A DNA stretch of 37,953 nt from IMG/VR virus record IMGVR_UViG_3300031812_000133, positions 1 through 37,953 of that record; one strand, written 5' to 3'. This document shows, one piece after another, positions 14,992 to 22,460 of this stretch. The notes beneath the pieces are model-generated. The model was not told the DNA's origin, did not search any database, and saw only the letters and a list, made by a program, of their open reading frames with translations. The DNA comes from a virus. Every line of letters starts with the position of its first letter. Within the stretch, counting starts at the first letter, position 1. The position numbers and the translations under genes are program-made.

Positions 14992-16500
14992 ATGCCGACG
15001 GCCACCGCCAGCCCGACCGCGACAAGGCAGCGCTGGTACATCCTGCGTGACGTGCCAGTTTTCGCGGAGCACGTCACCAAGGCCCGCAATGGCCGGACGC
15101 TGATCTTCAATCGCGAGAACCTCCAGCGTCTGGCCGAAAGCTGCAACCGCCGCATCCAGCAGACGGGCGATTATGCCGCGGTGACCATCGGACACACGCC
15201 CGACCGGGACGCCTTGGCGGCCGGCGCGACGCCGCCGAAAGTGGTCGGTTTCGCCGGTCCGTTCCGCGTCGGGCGTCTGGGAGAAGGCGAGGACGCCAGG
15301 TGGTGCATCTTTGCCGACCTGCGGATTTTCCCGGAGTTCCGCCACCTGCTGAAGCATTACCCGCGGCGCAGCGCGGAGCTGTGGCTGGTAGGTGATTACG
15401 ACGAAATGTACCTCGACCCGATTGCCCTGCTGGGCGCCGAAACGCCGCGCCTCGACCTGGGGCTCGTATACAGCGCCCAGCGCGCTGGGGTCGTGGTCGA
15501 AAAGTATGCAGCCGCGCATCCCTCGGCGACGAGTACGTGCCTGCCGGCACCCATCGCGGCAAAGGGCGCCGCGCCGGCAACATCGAAACGGGAAGCATAC
15601 GCCATGGCGACGAAGACGATCACAAGTGGGCTCGACGTGGACGAGATCGTGAAGGCGGTGCTGCAAGCCCTTGACGGCCTGGACTGGGTGCAGGCCGCCA
15701 AGCAGAAGGCGCAGGACGACCGAGCCGTCAAGATCGAGCCCGAGGACGAGAAGGACGAAAGCGGGACCCCAGCGCCAGAGGACGCGGCGGCCGGACCTGC
15801 GGAGGAGGAACCGGCACCTGCCGAAGAGGAGACGGCGGACGCGGGAGCGTCCGCTGGCCAGGAAGCGCCGCCTGCGGGACCGGACGCACCCGGCCGCCGC
15901 GCCTCGCCACCCGCCGACCAGCAGCAGGACCAGCAGCAGGACGAAGAGGAGGACAAGGACAAGTCCGAGTCATACGCCGCCGACGATGCCGCGCCGGCCG
16001 AAGCGGTGACGGAGCTGCCGGCCAATGATCCGGTGGCCAAGCTCCGCGCGGCGCTGGAAGCGGCGATGGCGCCGCTGATTCGCCGTCTGGAAATCGTCGA
16101 GTCCCAGCTCCGCGGCGAGGGGGCCAAGCTGCGGGACCTGGAGCGATACGCCCGGATCGAGGCCCTGCGCCGCGAAGGCTACCTGATCGACACGGAAGCA
16201 ACGTTCCAGCGCCTGCGCTACGAGCGCTGCCCGTCGGACAAGGAGTTCGAGCGCTCGCTGGAGCTGTTGCGGTCGCAGGCGGTGCGGGCTCCGGCCGATT
16301 TGCCGATGCCGCCGACGGCGCCGCGCGGCGGTGCGACAGCCATGGGCAACGTGCCCGCAGCCGTCGCGCGTGCCACCGAACAGCAAGCACGCCAAGCGCG
16401 TGAGCTTTGTATGGAAGCGCGCAAGCGCGGTTTGACGCCCGATTATCACAGCACGCTGGCCGCCGTCGTTGCCGGTCGGCCGGAAGTGCGCCTCAAGTGA
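14992..16500 (+). CDS. Fused prohead protease and scaffold (Mu gpI-like)
   Basis: A 502-residue two-part protein. The N-terminal 190 residues resemble phage prohead serine proteases: a His in VTIGHTPD (H68) and the candidate catalytic Ser in YPRRSAELW (S127), followed by DPIALLGAETPRLDLGLVYS. Residues of about 245-325 are very acidic and Glu/Pro/Gln-rich, and the C-terminal part is helical (LRAALEAAMAPLIRRLEIVESQ), typical of scaffold. The protease would cut scaffold and capsid delta regions during head maturation. An internal in-frame ATG at 15604 has its own GGGAAG Shine-Dalgarno, allowing a scaffold-only product. Confidence 0.85.
   Translation: MPTATASPTATRQRWYILRDVPVFAEHVTKARNGRTLIFNRENLQRLAESCNRRIQQTGDYAAVTIGHTPDRDALAAGATPPKVVGFAGPFRVGRLGEGEDARWCIFADLRIFPEFRHLLKHYPRRSAELWLVGDYDEMYLDPIALLGAETPRLDLGLVYSAQRAGVVVEKYAAAHPSATSTCLPAPIAAKGAAPATSKREAYAMATKTITSGLDVDEIVKAVLQALDGLDWVQAAKQKAQDDRAVKIEPEDEKDESGTPAPEDAAAGPAEEEPAPAEEETADAGASAGQEAPPAGPDAPGRRASPPADQQQDQQQDEEEDKDKSESYAADDAAPAEAVTELPANDPVAKLRAALEAAMAPLIRRLEIVESQLRGEGAKLRDLERYARIEALRREGYLIDTEATFQRLRYERCPSDKEFERSLELLRSQAVRAPADLPMPPTAPRGGATAMGNVPAAVARATEQQARQARELCMEARKRGLTPDYHSTLAAVVAGRPEVRLK
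15604..16500 (+). CDS. Possible nested scaffold product
   Basis: The in-frame ATG at 15604 (Met205 of the protease-scaffold protein) lies eight bases after GGGAAG at 15590-15595. It falls exactly between the protease domain and the acidic scaffold region and would give a 298-residue scaffold alone. This nested arrangement is known from lambda C/Nu3. Here it is inferred from start-site sequence and domain boundaries only. Confidence 0.45.
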   Translation: MATKTITSGLDVDEIVKAVLQALDGLDWVQAAKQKAQDDRAVKIEPEDEKDESGTPAPEDAAAGPAEEEPAPAEEETADAGASAGQEAPPAGPDAPGRRASPPADQQQDQQQDEEEDKDKSESYAADDAAPAEAVTELPANDPVAKLRAALEAAMAPLIRRLEIVESQLRGEGAKLRDLERYARIEALRREGYLIDTEATFQRLRYERCPSDKEFERSLELLRSQAVRAPADLPMPPTAPRGGATAMGNVPAAVARATEQQARQARELCMEARKRGLTPDYHSTLAAVVAGRPEVRLK

Positions 16501-16513
16501 TGGAGACCAGGCC

Positions 16514-16924
16514 ATGCCCGAAGGTTTTCAGGGAATTGCCGCCAGCACGATCAACCTGGCACGTTTCGTCAAAAGCACCGCGAACGACTTCGAGTTCGCG
16601 CAGGCCGGGGACAACGACCCCATCGTCGGGATTTCGGGGATCGGCAGTGCGCGTCCGCCCATTCCCGACGTGGCCACGCACGTGGCTGCCGAACCAGGGC
16701 AGAGTTTCCGCATCCATCAAGAGGGCGAGCGCTGCCTGCTGACGGCAGGGGGGACGTTTTCCGCCGGGACGCGACTCAAGTCCGATGCCCAGGGCAGGGG
16801 CGTCGCGATTGCGACCACGGGGACCGTCCGGCAGCGCTACGGCGCCGTGGCCCTCCAAGCGGCGACGGCCGCCGATCAACTCGTCGAAGTGGTGGTGGTG
16901 CTAGGGGTGGAGACGCCGGGGTAA
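16514..16924 (+). CDS. Capsid decoration/stabilisation protein candidate
   Basis: A 136-residue protein between scaffold and major capsid protein. It is rich in Gly, Ala and Val with predicted beta strands (IVGISGIGSARPP, RYGAVALQAATAADQLVEVVVV), like the small DUF2190 or gpD-type proteins that sit on capsid threefold sites. ATG 16514 follows GGAG. I base the role on position, size and composition, not on a firm family match. Confidence 0.75.
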   Translation: MPEGFQGIAASTINLARFVKSTANDFEFAQAGDNDPIVGISGIGSARPPIPDVATHVAAEPGQSFRIHQEGERCLLTAGGTFSAGTRLKSDAQGRGVAIATTGTVRQRYGAVALQAATAADQLVEVVVVLGVETPG

Positions 16925-16974
16925 CGTGAGCGCCGCGACAGTAACACGGACACCTACCGCGAAAGGATGCTACG

Positions 16975-18015
16975 ATGCCTGCTGCTTATCCCAGCGCAAC
17001 CAACGTTTTCGTTCGCGATCATGCCGCGACCCAAGGACTGGTCGTGGACTTTGCGCGCAACCCGACCGAGTTTCCGCTCAATCAATACGTCCAGATCATC
17101 CCGGTGCAAAAGGTCGCCGGGTATTACCTGGAGATGACGGTCGAGGAAGCGGGCCGCATCGTCAACAACGACCTGCGCAACTTTGTGTGGCCCGACGGGA
17201 ACCCGGCGCCCGAAGGCTACACGGGGACCGAGTCGTTCAACTGGAAGGAGTACCGCTGCCAGCGGTACGCCTACCCGGTCACGTTGGGCGATCTGACCGT
17301 CGATCAAGCGACCTGGCCGATCCTCGAAACGCACCGCCGCATTAAGGCGCAGCAAGCCATGACGGCGCGCGTGCAGGCCGTGATGAACGTCGCCCTGTCC
17401 ACCTCGAGCTACCCGTCCAATCACGTGATCGACGTGACGACGCTGCCCGGCAACACGGGCAACTGGGCGGCGGCCACGACCGCCAACGGCAACATCAAGC
17501 GCTCGATCAATACGGCGGTGGCCCGAATCAAGCAGGACACGTTTTCGGCTGTGCGTCGCCAGGACATGGTGCTTGTCGTGAGTCTGGAGCTTGCGCAGGC
17601 GATGGCCGAATCGCAGGAGATCGTGGACTACCTGAAGAGCTCGCCCTATTCCCTGCCCTACCTACAGCAGCAGGCGCCGCAGTTCGTCGAGATGGGCTTG
17701 CCGCCGGTGCTCTATGGCGTGCGCGTGGTGATCGAGGACACCTACAAGGTCACGTCGCGCAAGGGCGTTACGAGCACGGTGCGCTCGCCCGTGCTCCCGA
17801 AGGCCAATGCGCTCTTGGTCTCACGGCCTGGTGGGCTGGAAGGGGTCGCCAACACGCCCAACTTTTCGACGCTGGCCATTTTCGCCCAAGAGGAAATGAC
17901 CGTCGAAAATCTGGAGGACCGGACCAACCGGCGCATCCTGACGCGCGTGGTCGATACCATTGGTGCCGCAGTGCTTGCGCCGGCTAGCGGCGTCCTGTTC
18001 ACTGCGTGCGCCTAG
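16975..18015 (+). CDS. Major capsid protein (HK97-fold candidate)
   Basis: A 346-residue protein that should build the icosahedral shell. It follows protease/scaffold and decoration genes, starts after AAAGGA with a seven-base gap, and has the expected size. An N-terminal arm (about 1-60) leads to a long helix (TWPILETHRRIKAQQAMTARVQAVMN) like the HK97 spine helix. The later segment with DMVLVVSLELAQAMAESQEIVDYL and VLYGVRVVIEDTY matches the A-domain pattern of Mu-like and related major capsid proteins. No N-terminal delta domain of notable length is seen, consistent with a separate scaffold. Confidence 0.85.
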   Translation: MPAAYPSATNVFVRDHAATQGLVVDFARNPTEFPLNQYVQIIPVQKVAGYYLEMTVEEAGRIVNNDLRNFVWPDGNPAPEGYTGTESFNWKEYRCQRYAYPVTLGDLTVDQATWPILETHRRIKAQQAMTARVQAVMNVALSTSSYPSNHVIDVTTLPGNTGNWAAATTANGNIKRSINTAVARIKQDTFSAVRRQDMVLVVSLELAQAMAESQEIVDYLKSSPYSLPYLQQQAPQFVEMGLPPVLYGVRVVIEDTYKVTSRKGVTSTVRSPVLPKANALLVSRPGGLEGVANTPNFSTLAIFAQEEMTVENLEDRTNRRILTRVVDTIGAAVLAPASGVLFTACA

Positions 18016-18022
18016 GTGACCT

Positions 18023-18529
18023 ATGCTCTACTGCGACGCGCCGACGCTGACGCGGTTTTTCGACGAGCGGTCGATTCGGGACCTGCTCTCGGACGACGGC
18101 GCGCCGTACGACGGCGACCTGGCGCTCAATGCCACACTGGAAACGCTGCTGCAAGCGGCCAGCGGTCGGCTGGAGGCGGCCTGCTATTTCGGCGGCCTGT
18201 ACACTGCGGACGACCTGGCGAACTTGCCGGCCAATTCGCAGGCCCTGGCCGCCGAAATCTGCGCGCGACTGGCCATGGCCGCGCTCTTGTCGCGGCGGGC
18301 CAAGGACGCAGAGCTGGCCACGAAGCTCGAGCAGTCGGCCGAGGAATACCTGGGGCAGCTCCGCGACGGCAAGCGGCTTTTCGATCTACCCGCACAGAAA
18401 GCGGCAGGCCACCCCTTCGTGGCGTGGCCGAGTATCCGCTGGCTGACCACGCGCCAGGCCGTCACGGACCGCACGCCGCATTTCTACCCGCGGGCCGCGG
18501 ACCGTCTGCCTGCGGATCGAAGGGGATAA
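18023..18529 (+). CDS. Head-tail connector (Mu gp36-like, DUF1320 type)
   Basis: A 168-residue helical protein directly after the capsid gene. The pattern YCDAPTLTRFFDERSIRDLLSDDG, then ALNATLETLLQAASGRLEAACYFGG and EICARLAMAALLSRR, is that of DUF1320/gp36-like adaptors that bind the portal and close the neck. The size is normal for the family. The start is ATG 18023, seven bases after the capsid stop. Confidence 0.82.
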   Translation: MLYCDAPTLTRFFDERSIRDLLSDDGAPYDGDLALNATLETLLQAASGRLEAACYFGGLYTADDLANLPANSQALAAEICARLAMAALLSRRAKDAELATKLEQSAEEYLGQLRDGKRLFDLPAQKAAGHPFVAWPSIRWLTTRQAVTDRTPHFYPRAADRLPADRRG

Positions 18530-18532
18530 GCA

Positions 18533-19024
18533 ATGCCAGTGGGACCTTTCGCCTATGGGCTGGCGACGGTGAAAGTCGGCTTTGGGGCCAGCGGGGGATT
18601 TCAAACGCTGGGCTACACGCGCAACGGTGTGCAGATCAGCTTGCGGCCGATCATGATCCCGGTCCCCGGAGACGCGGGCGGCGGCGACGGCGGGACGCCC
18701 ATCGACTATCAGTACCTGGGCGAAGAGGGCACGATCCGCGCCGAGCTCACGTCGGTGGACATGGCCGTCTTGGAGTCGCTCAAGGGCATCTGGGCCAAGA
18801 CCGCAGGCGAAGTCGTGGCCCATATCGGCAAGTTCATTTTCGGCCCTGGGAATTACCTGCGCGTGAGCATCGAGACCCCCACGAAAATCCACACGTTCCC
18901 GCGGTGTACGCTGCTCAACGAACCCATCGAGATCACCAAAGGCACGCGGTACGCCGTCCATGTGGTCACGTTCCACGCGCACCCGTACGCCGGCAGCTTG
19001 TACTCCGTCACCAGCGGGAGCTGA
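18533..19024 (+). CDS. Major tail tube protein candidate
   Basis: A 163-residue, beta-rich protein (YGLATVKVGFGASGGFQTLG; LGEEGTIRAELTSVDMAVLESL; KIHTFPRCTLLNEPIEITKG). It lies between the head connector and the frameshifted chaperone pair, the standard place of the tail tube gene in siphoviruses. A single beta sandwich of this size fits a tube monomer. I see no decisive motif, so the call rests mainly on synteny. Confidence 0.75.
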   Translation: MPVGPFAYGLATVKVGFGASGGFQTLGYTRNGVQISLRPIMIPVPGDAGGGDGGTPIDYQYLGEEGTIRAELTSVDMAVLESLKGIWAKTAGEVVAHIGKFIFGPGNYLRVSIETPTKIHTFPRCTLLNEPIEITKGTRYAVHVVTFHAHPYAGSLYSVTSGS

Positions 19025-19030
19025 TGCGTG

Positions 19031-19489
19031 ATGATCGTTGGCCTGATCGCGAAAATCGCGGACTGGTGGCGTCGCATTCGGCCGCCGAGCAAAACAGAGC
19101 GGTACCTGTTCCGGTACTGGGACGGGCGGCGCTTCCGCTGGGCCGACCCGCTGGTCGTCTTCCAGCGCCTCACGCACGACCCCGAGTTCTGCTACGGCAA
19201 TGGCCCGGACGATCCGCGCAGCGAAATCGGTCCGGCCCTGGAGTTTCAGGAGCCGCATTTTTCGCGTCTGGTGGCCGCGGTGCATCGCGCGTTCGGCACG
19301 CACCCGTTCGACGGCCGGTATGGGCTCACCCACGCCGAAGCGCTGCACCTGTTCAGCGGCTTTGTGTATTGGGTCGATGCGCTCATAAAAAAAAACAGCC
19401 GGTCATCGACCTCATCGCCACCTACGGACTCGCAGTGCTCGACCTGCCAGGAGTCGCCAGACGGGACTACGAGCTCACCATCGCCTTGA
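19031..19489 (+). CDS. Tail assembly chaperone, short (G-like) form
   Basis: A 152-residue protein starting at ATG 19031 (GTG 19028 is a possible start three bases earlier). The globular part ends near VYWVDALI, after which the zero frame continues through K-K-N into a Ser/Thr/Pro-rich low-complexity tail (NSRSSTSSPPTDSQ) that looks like out-of-frame sequence. The position between tube and tape measure, and the slippery run at 19387-19396, mark it as the G-like protein that coats the tape measure during tail assembly. Confidence 0.85.
   Translation: MIVGLIAKIADWWRRIRPPSKTERYLFRYWDGRRFRWADPLVVFQRLTHDPEFCYGNGPDDPRSEIGPALEFQEPHFSRLVAAVHRAFGTHPFDGRYGLTHAEALHLFSGFVYWVDALIKKNSRSSTSSPPTDSQCSTCQESPDGTTSSPSP
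19387..19396 (+). promoter_or_regulatory. Programmed -1 ribosomal frameshift site
   Basis: Nine A residues followed by C contain the heptamer A AAA AAC exactly in the zero frame of the 19031 gene. A -1 slip moves into the open frame that ends at 19761. This is the X XXY YYZ form used by tail chaperone genes. Confidence 0.88.
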
Positions 19490-19761
19490 CGCTCTTGGCG
19501 TGGCGCGTCGAACGGCGCAGGGCGTATCGAGTGCTGCTGGGGGCGCGCGGCGCCTTCAGCGCCGACGATGCGTTCTGGAACGTGGCCCTGTATGACACGC
19601 CCGAAGAGGCGCAATTCTGGACGCAGCTCACGGCAAGCCGTCGCGCTGCCGCGGGGGCCACGCGGCCGCCTGTGGCCGACGTGGATTTGGACGACGCCGA
19701 AGCGGCGGCTGCGCAGATGGAGCGCTTCGCGGCCGCGGCGATGCACGCAGCGGGAGGCTAA
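19396..19761 (+). CDS. Frameshift extension of tail chaperone (GT-like, T part)
   Basis: Reading in the -1 frame after the slippery site gives QPVIDLIATYGLAVLDLPG and about 120 residues in all, so the GT-like fusion is about 243 residues. This segment has no start codon or Shine-Dalgarno of its own at its 5' end. It is helical with an acidic C-terminus (VADVDLDDAEAAAAQMERF). In lambda the T part recruits tube protein to the tape measure complex; the same role is inferred here. It ends three bases before the tape measure gene. Confidence 0.88.
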   Translation, partial: QPVIDLIATYGLAVLDLPGVARRDYELTIALTLLAWRVERRRAYRVLLGARGAFSADDAFWNVALYDTPEEAQFWTQLTASRRAAAGATRPPVADVDLDDAEAAAAQMERFAAAAMHAAGG

Positions 19762-19764
19762 GCC

Positions 19765-20700
19765 ATGCCAGCGCCTGCACTAGCTGCCCTGGCTCGCGTG
19801 CTGGCTGGCCTCGCGGTCCGAGCCGGAGCCCCGGCCGCAGGTCGAGCGCTTGCCGCCACCACGGGCGTTGCCGGCACGCGGGCCGCGACGGGCGCGACCG
19901 CCGCCGGCGTGCGCCAGGTGCTGGAAGACACGTCGCTGACCAACGTCCGGCAGATTCTGGCGGCCGTGATGCAAGGCCAGCAGGCCGCCGGACCAGGGCA
20001 GCAGCCGCCACCCCAGCAGCACGGGCGGCAGGCGCCGCCGCAGGCGCCACCACCGCCGCCGCCGCCCCCAGCGCGACCGCCGCTGCCGCCACCACCACCA
20101 CCACCACCACCGCCGCCGCAGCCGCAGGCGCCGGGTCCTGCTGATCTTGCCGACATGCTCAAGCAATTGGGCAGTACGGCCATGTCGGGCACGTCGGATT
20201 TCATCAAGACCTATGCCACATCGCCTGTCGGGATCGCGACCGCGGCTCTGACGTTGCCGATTGCCGCGGAGCGACTGGCAAATAAGTTCGAGCAGCTCGC
20301 GCGGCGCGTTGCGGAGGCGAATGATCAGTTTGCGGAGTTTTCGGGCCAGATTGCCGCATCCAGCGCCAGGCGTCAACTTGCCGAGCGCATGCAGCGTCGC
20401 GACATTGCGCTGGCCACGTCCAGCAGTGCTTCGCTGCTCAATCAACAGCTCGCGACGCTCACACGCGAAGTCACGCCGATCAAAGAAGCGGTCGCCTCAA
20501 CGATGAACTACCTGGCGGCGGGCATGGCGATCCTTGCGCGGGCCGCCGTGCTCTTCGTGAAATTGCAGCCGACGTTCATCTTGTGGCACCGCACGATGCA
20601 GAAGGCCGAGGGCCGCGGAAGCGCCAGGCCCGAGGAAACCCCGCTGCATGATTTCCTGCGTGACGTGCGCGCTGGGCATTTTCGGAACCGCGAACGATGA
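19765..20700 (+). CDS. Short tape measure protein candidate
   Basis: A 311-residue protein immediately after the chaperone pair. Ala-rich helices come first (LARVLAGLAVRAGAPAAG), then a polyproline tract at about 90-125, then long helices (FEQLARRVAEANDQFAEFSG) and a hydrophobic segment near the C-terminus (NYLAAGMAILARAAVLFV). Such helix plus membrane-active segment fits a tape measure. If fully helical its length implies a tail under 50 nm, very short for a siphovirus. ATG 19765 follows GGGAGG. The assignment rests on position and composition. Confidence 0.72.
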   Translation: MPAPALAALARVLAGLAVRAGAPAAGRALAATTGVAGTRAATGATAAGVRQVLEDTSLTNVRQILAAVMQGQQAAGPGQQPPPQQHGRQAPPQAPPPPPPPPARPPLPPPPPPPPPPPQPQAPGPADLADMLKQLGSTAMSGTSDFIKTYATSPVGIATAALTLPIAAERLANKFEQLARRVAEANDQFAEFSGQIAASSARRQLAERMQRRDIALATSSSASLLNQQLATLTREVTPIKEAVASTMNYLAAGMAILARAAVLFVKLQPTFILWHRTMQKAEGRGSARPEETPLHDFLRDVRAGHFRNRER

Positions 20701-22451
20701 CCGACGTGATCTACAACGGCGTGCGCATCAGCAACTGCATCACACGGCAGCTGCGGCAACTGGTGCGCTACGACGAAAGCGGGACCGACCTGCTCGGAAC
20801 CGAAATCCATCTGGTGGTCGAAGGATATATCCACGGCCAGCACAGTCTGTCGTTTCACGGCATCGGCCGCGGCACCTATCGCAACGTGGCGGACGAGTTC
20901 GCGGCCGTGTCGATGGCCCTGTCGCAGCCGCGAAAAGAGCTGCGCGTCTACTGGCGGACCGAAGGCGGCATGGTGCTTGTGATACACGCGGTCCCGGGCA
21001 CCACCGAAAACACGGCCAGCAACACCGACGTGGATCACGGCCCCAAGCCGACGGAGCTGGAAGTGGTGCGCGTCACGCCACGGGCGGTGCTGGTGCGCTG
21101 GGGCGTCAAAACGACGGTCAGTTTCTGCGCCGACAGCCAGCAGGTGCGCGGCCCTGCGAAAATCATCTACAACAAATGGCAAGTCGAGGAAACGCTCAAT
21201 GCCGACTGGTACACCAGCCGGCGCATCACGGGCCGCATCCGATTTTCGGAAGGGCTGACCGCCAAGCATGCGCTGCGCGGGGCCATTACGCCGATTCTGG
21301 AGCAGGGCTTTCGGCGCGAGATGGTGCAATACAGCGTCAGCGAGAGCGGCCTGGAGGCCAGCTACGTCATCGAGGACCGGCAGGTCCACTATTCCGCCCC
21401 GCCGCCCGCAACCGACATGCGCGTCACGCACACAGATTCCAGCAACGACGGCGTGACGTGGCTGAGCAACGTCACCATCGAGCTGACCGGTTCGCCGGCG
21501 GCCAGCCGGCAAGCGCTGCTCCAGCGGCTCGTCGAAATCATGGACCAGCGGACCCGCATCCTGTCGGGCACGGAGCAGCAGCGGAAAAACCTCAAGATCG
21601 AGCATGTGGCGATCACGGAGGAGTTCGGCGAAACGAACCGCGTCCGCGGCGATCTCACGGTCAAATACTTCTACGAAAAGACCTCGGACGTGACCTATAC
21701 GCTGCGCGACCGGCAGATCGGCCAGCCGCTGGAGCTGCGCAGCTACAACCGCACACAAAGCCAGACGCCGCCGCTGTTCGGCGAGCAGCCGCACGGCAAA
21801 CGACGCGATCCCTCGACGCTGTTTCTCTTGGAATGCTACGTGCAGGACCCCTGCTCGACGGTCAAGACCATCGGCCGCAATCAGCCGTCGCGGTCGCAGC
21901 TCTACCAGCCGCAGCAGGACAGCACGTCGCCCTACGTCGAAGAAACGCCCCGCAGTCCAAGCCAGTCACGGCCGCAGCTCAGCTACAATCAGTCGCACGA
22001 GCAGGCGATGTACACGCTGGCAACAGTGCGTGTGACCTTCGACGCAGACTTTGGACGGCCCGTCGTTCCGCTCGGAATCGACCGAGTGAACATCGACGCC
22101 AACCCCGAGGCGCTCGTCGCAAAGCTGGTCCCGACGTTGCACGTGCCCGTCTATCGTCGCATGGTGGATGTGCTGCTGGAGCGCGTCGGGGCGCTGCCCG
22201 AACTGCCGCGCCTCGACCAGGCTATCGTCGAGCGTAACGGGGCCTTTTTCATTCGCAATCGCTGGAAAGTGATTGCGGAGCCGCCGCGGCCGGACCCCAG
22301 CGGATCGCAGCTCGTCATGCGCGTGCGCGTGCTGATCTGGGAAACGCTGCTGGGCACGAACTTGCAGCAGCTCTGGATCGGCACGAACCCGATTGTAAAC
22401 GTCGAGCCCGCGCGGCTGCCGCTCAGCGGCCGCAATCCGCTCAACTTGTAG
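20697..22451 (+). CDS. Tail structural protein, probably distal tail/baseplate
   Basis: A 584-residue protein starting in an ATGA overlap with the tape measure stop. It is beta-rich throughout (VEGYIHGQHSLSFHGIG; GGMVLVIHAVPG; RVRGDLTVKYFY) with a Gln/Ser/Pro-rich linker near residues 390-435. No catalytic motif is seen. Its place directly after the tape measure suggests a distal tail or hub protein. I know similar proteins only as uncharacterised virion components, so the precise role is open. Confidence 0.75.
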   Translation: MTDVIYNGVRISNCITRQLRQLVRYDESGTDLLGTEIHLVVEGYIHGQHSLSFHGIGRGTYRNVADEFAAVSMALSQPRKELRVYWRTEGGMVLVIHAVPGTTENTASNTDVDHGPKPTELEVVRVTPRAVLVRWGVKTTVSFCADSQQVRGPAKIIYNKWQVEETLNADWYTSRRITGRIRFSEGLTAKHALRGAITPILEQGFRREMVQYSVSESGLEASYVIEDRQVHYSAPPPATDMRVTHTDSSNDGVTWLSNVTIELTGSPAASRQALLQRLVEIMDQRTRILSGTEQQRKNLKIEHVAITEEFGETNRVRGDLTVKYFYEKTSDVTYTLRDRQIGQPLELRSYNRTQSQTPPLFGEQPHGKRRDPSTLFLLECYVQDPCSTVKTIGRNQPSRSQLYQPQQDSTSPYVEETPRSPSQSRPQLSYNQSHEQAMYTLATVRVTFDADFGRPVVPLGIDRVNIDANPEALVAKLVPTLHVPVYRRMVDVLLERVGALPELPRLDQAIVERNGAFFIRNRWKVIAEPPRPDPSGSQLVMRVRVLIWETLLGTNLQQLWIGTNPIVNVEPARLPLSGRNPLNL

Positions 22452-22460
22452 GAGACGACG

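Noticed and set aside
18016-19395. The reading frame from 18016 as one large protein
   Set aside because: It overlaps three well-supported genes in other frames; only its part after the 19387-19396 slippery site is real, as the -1 extension.
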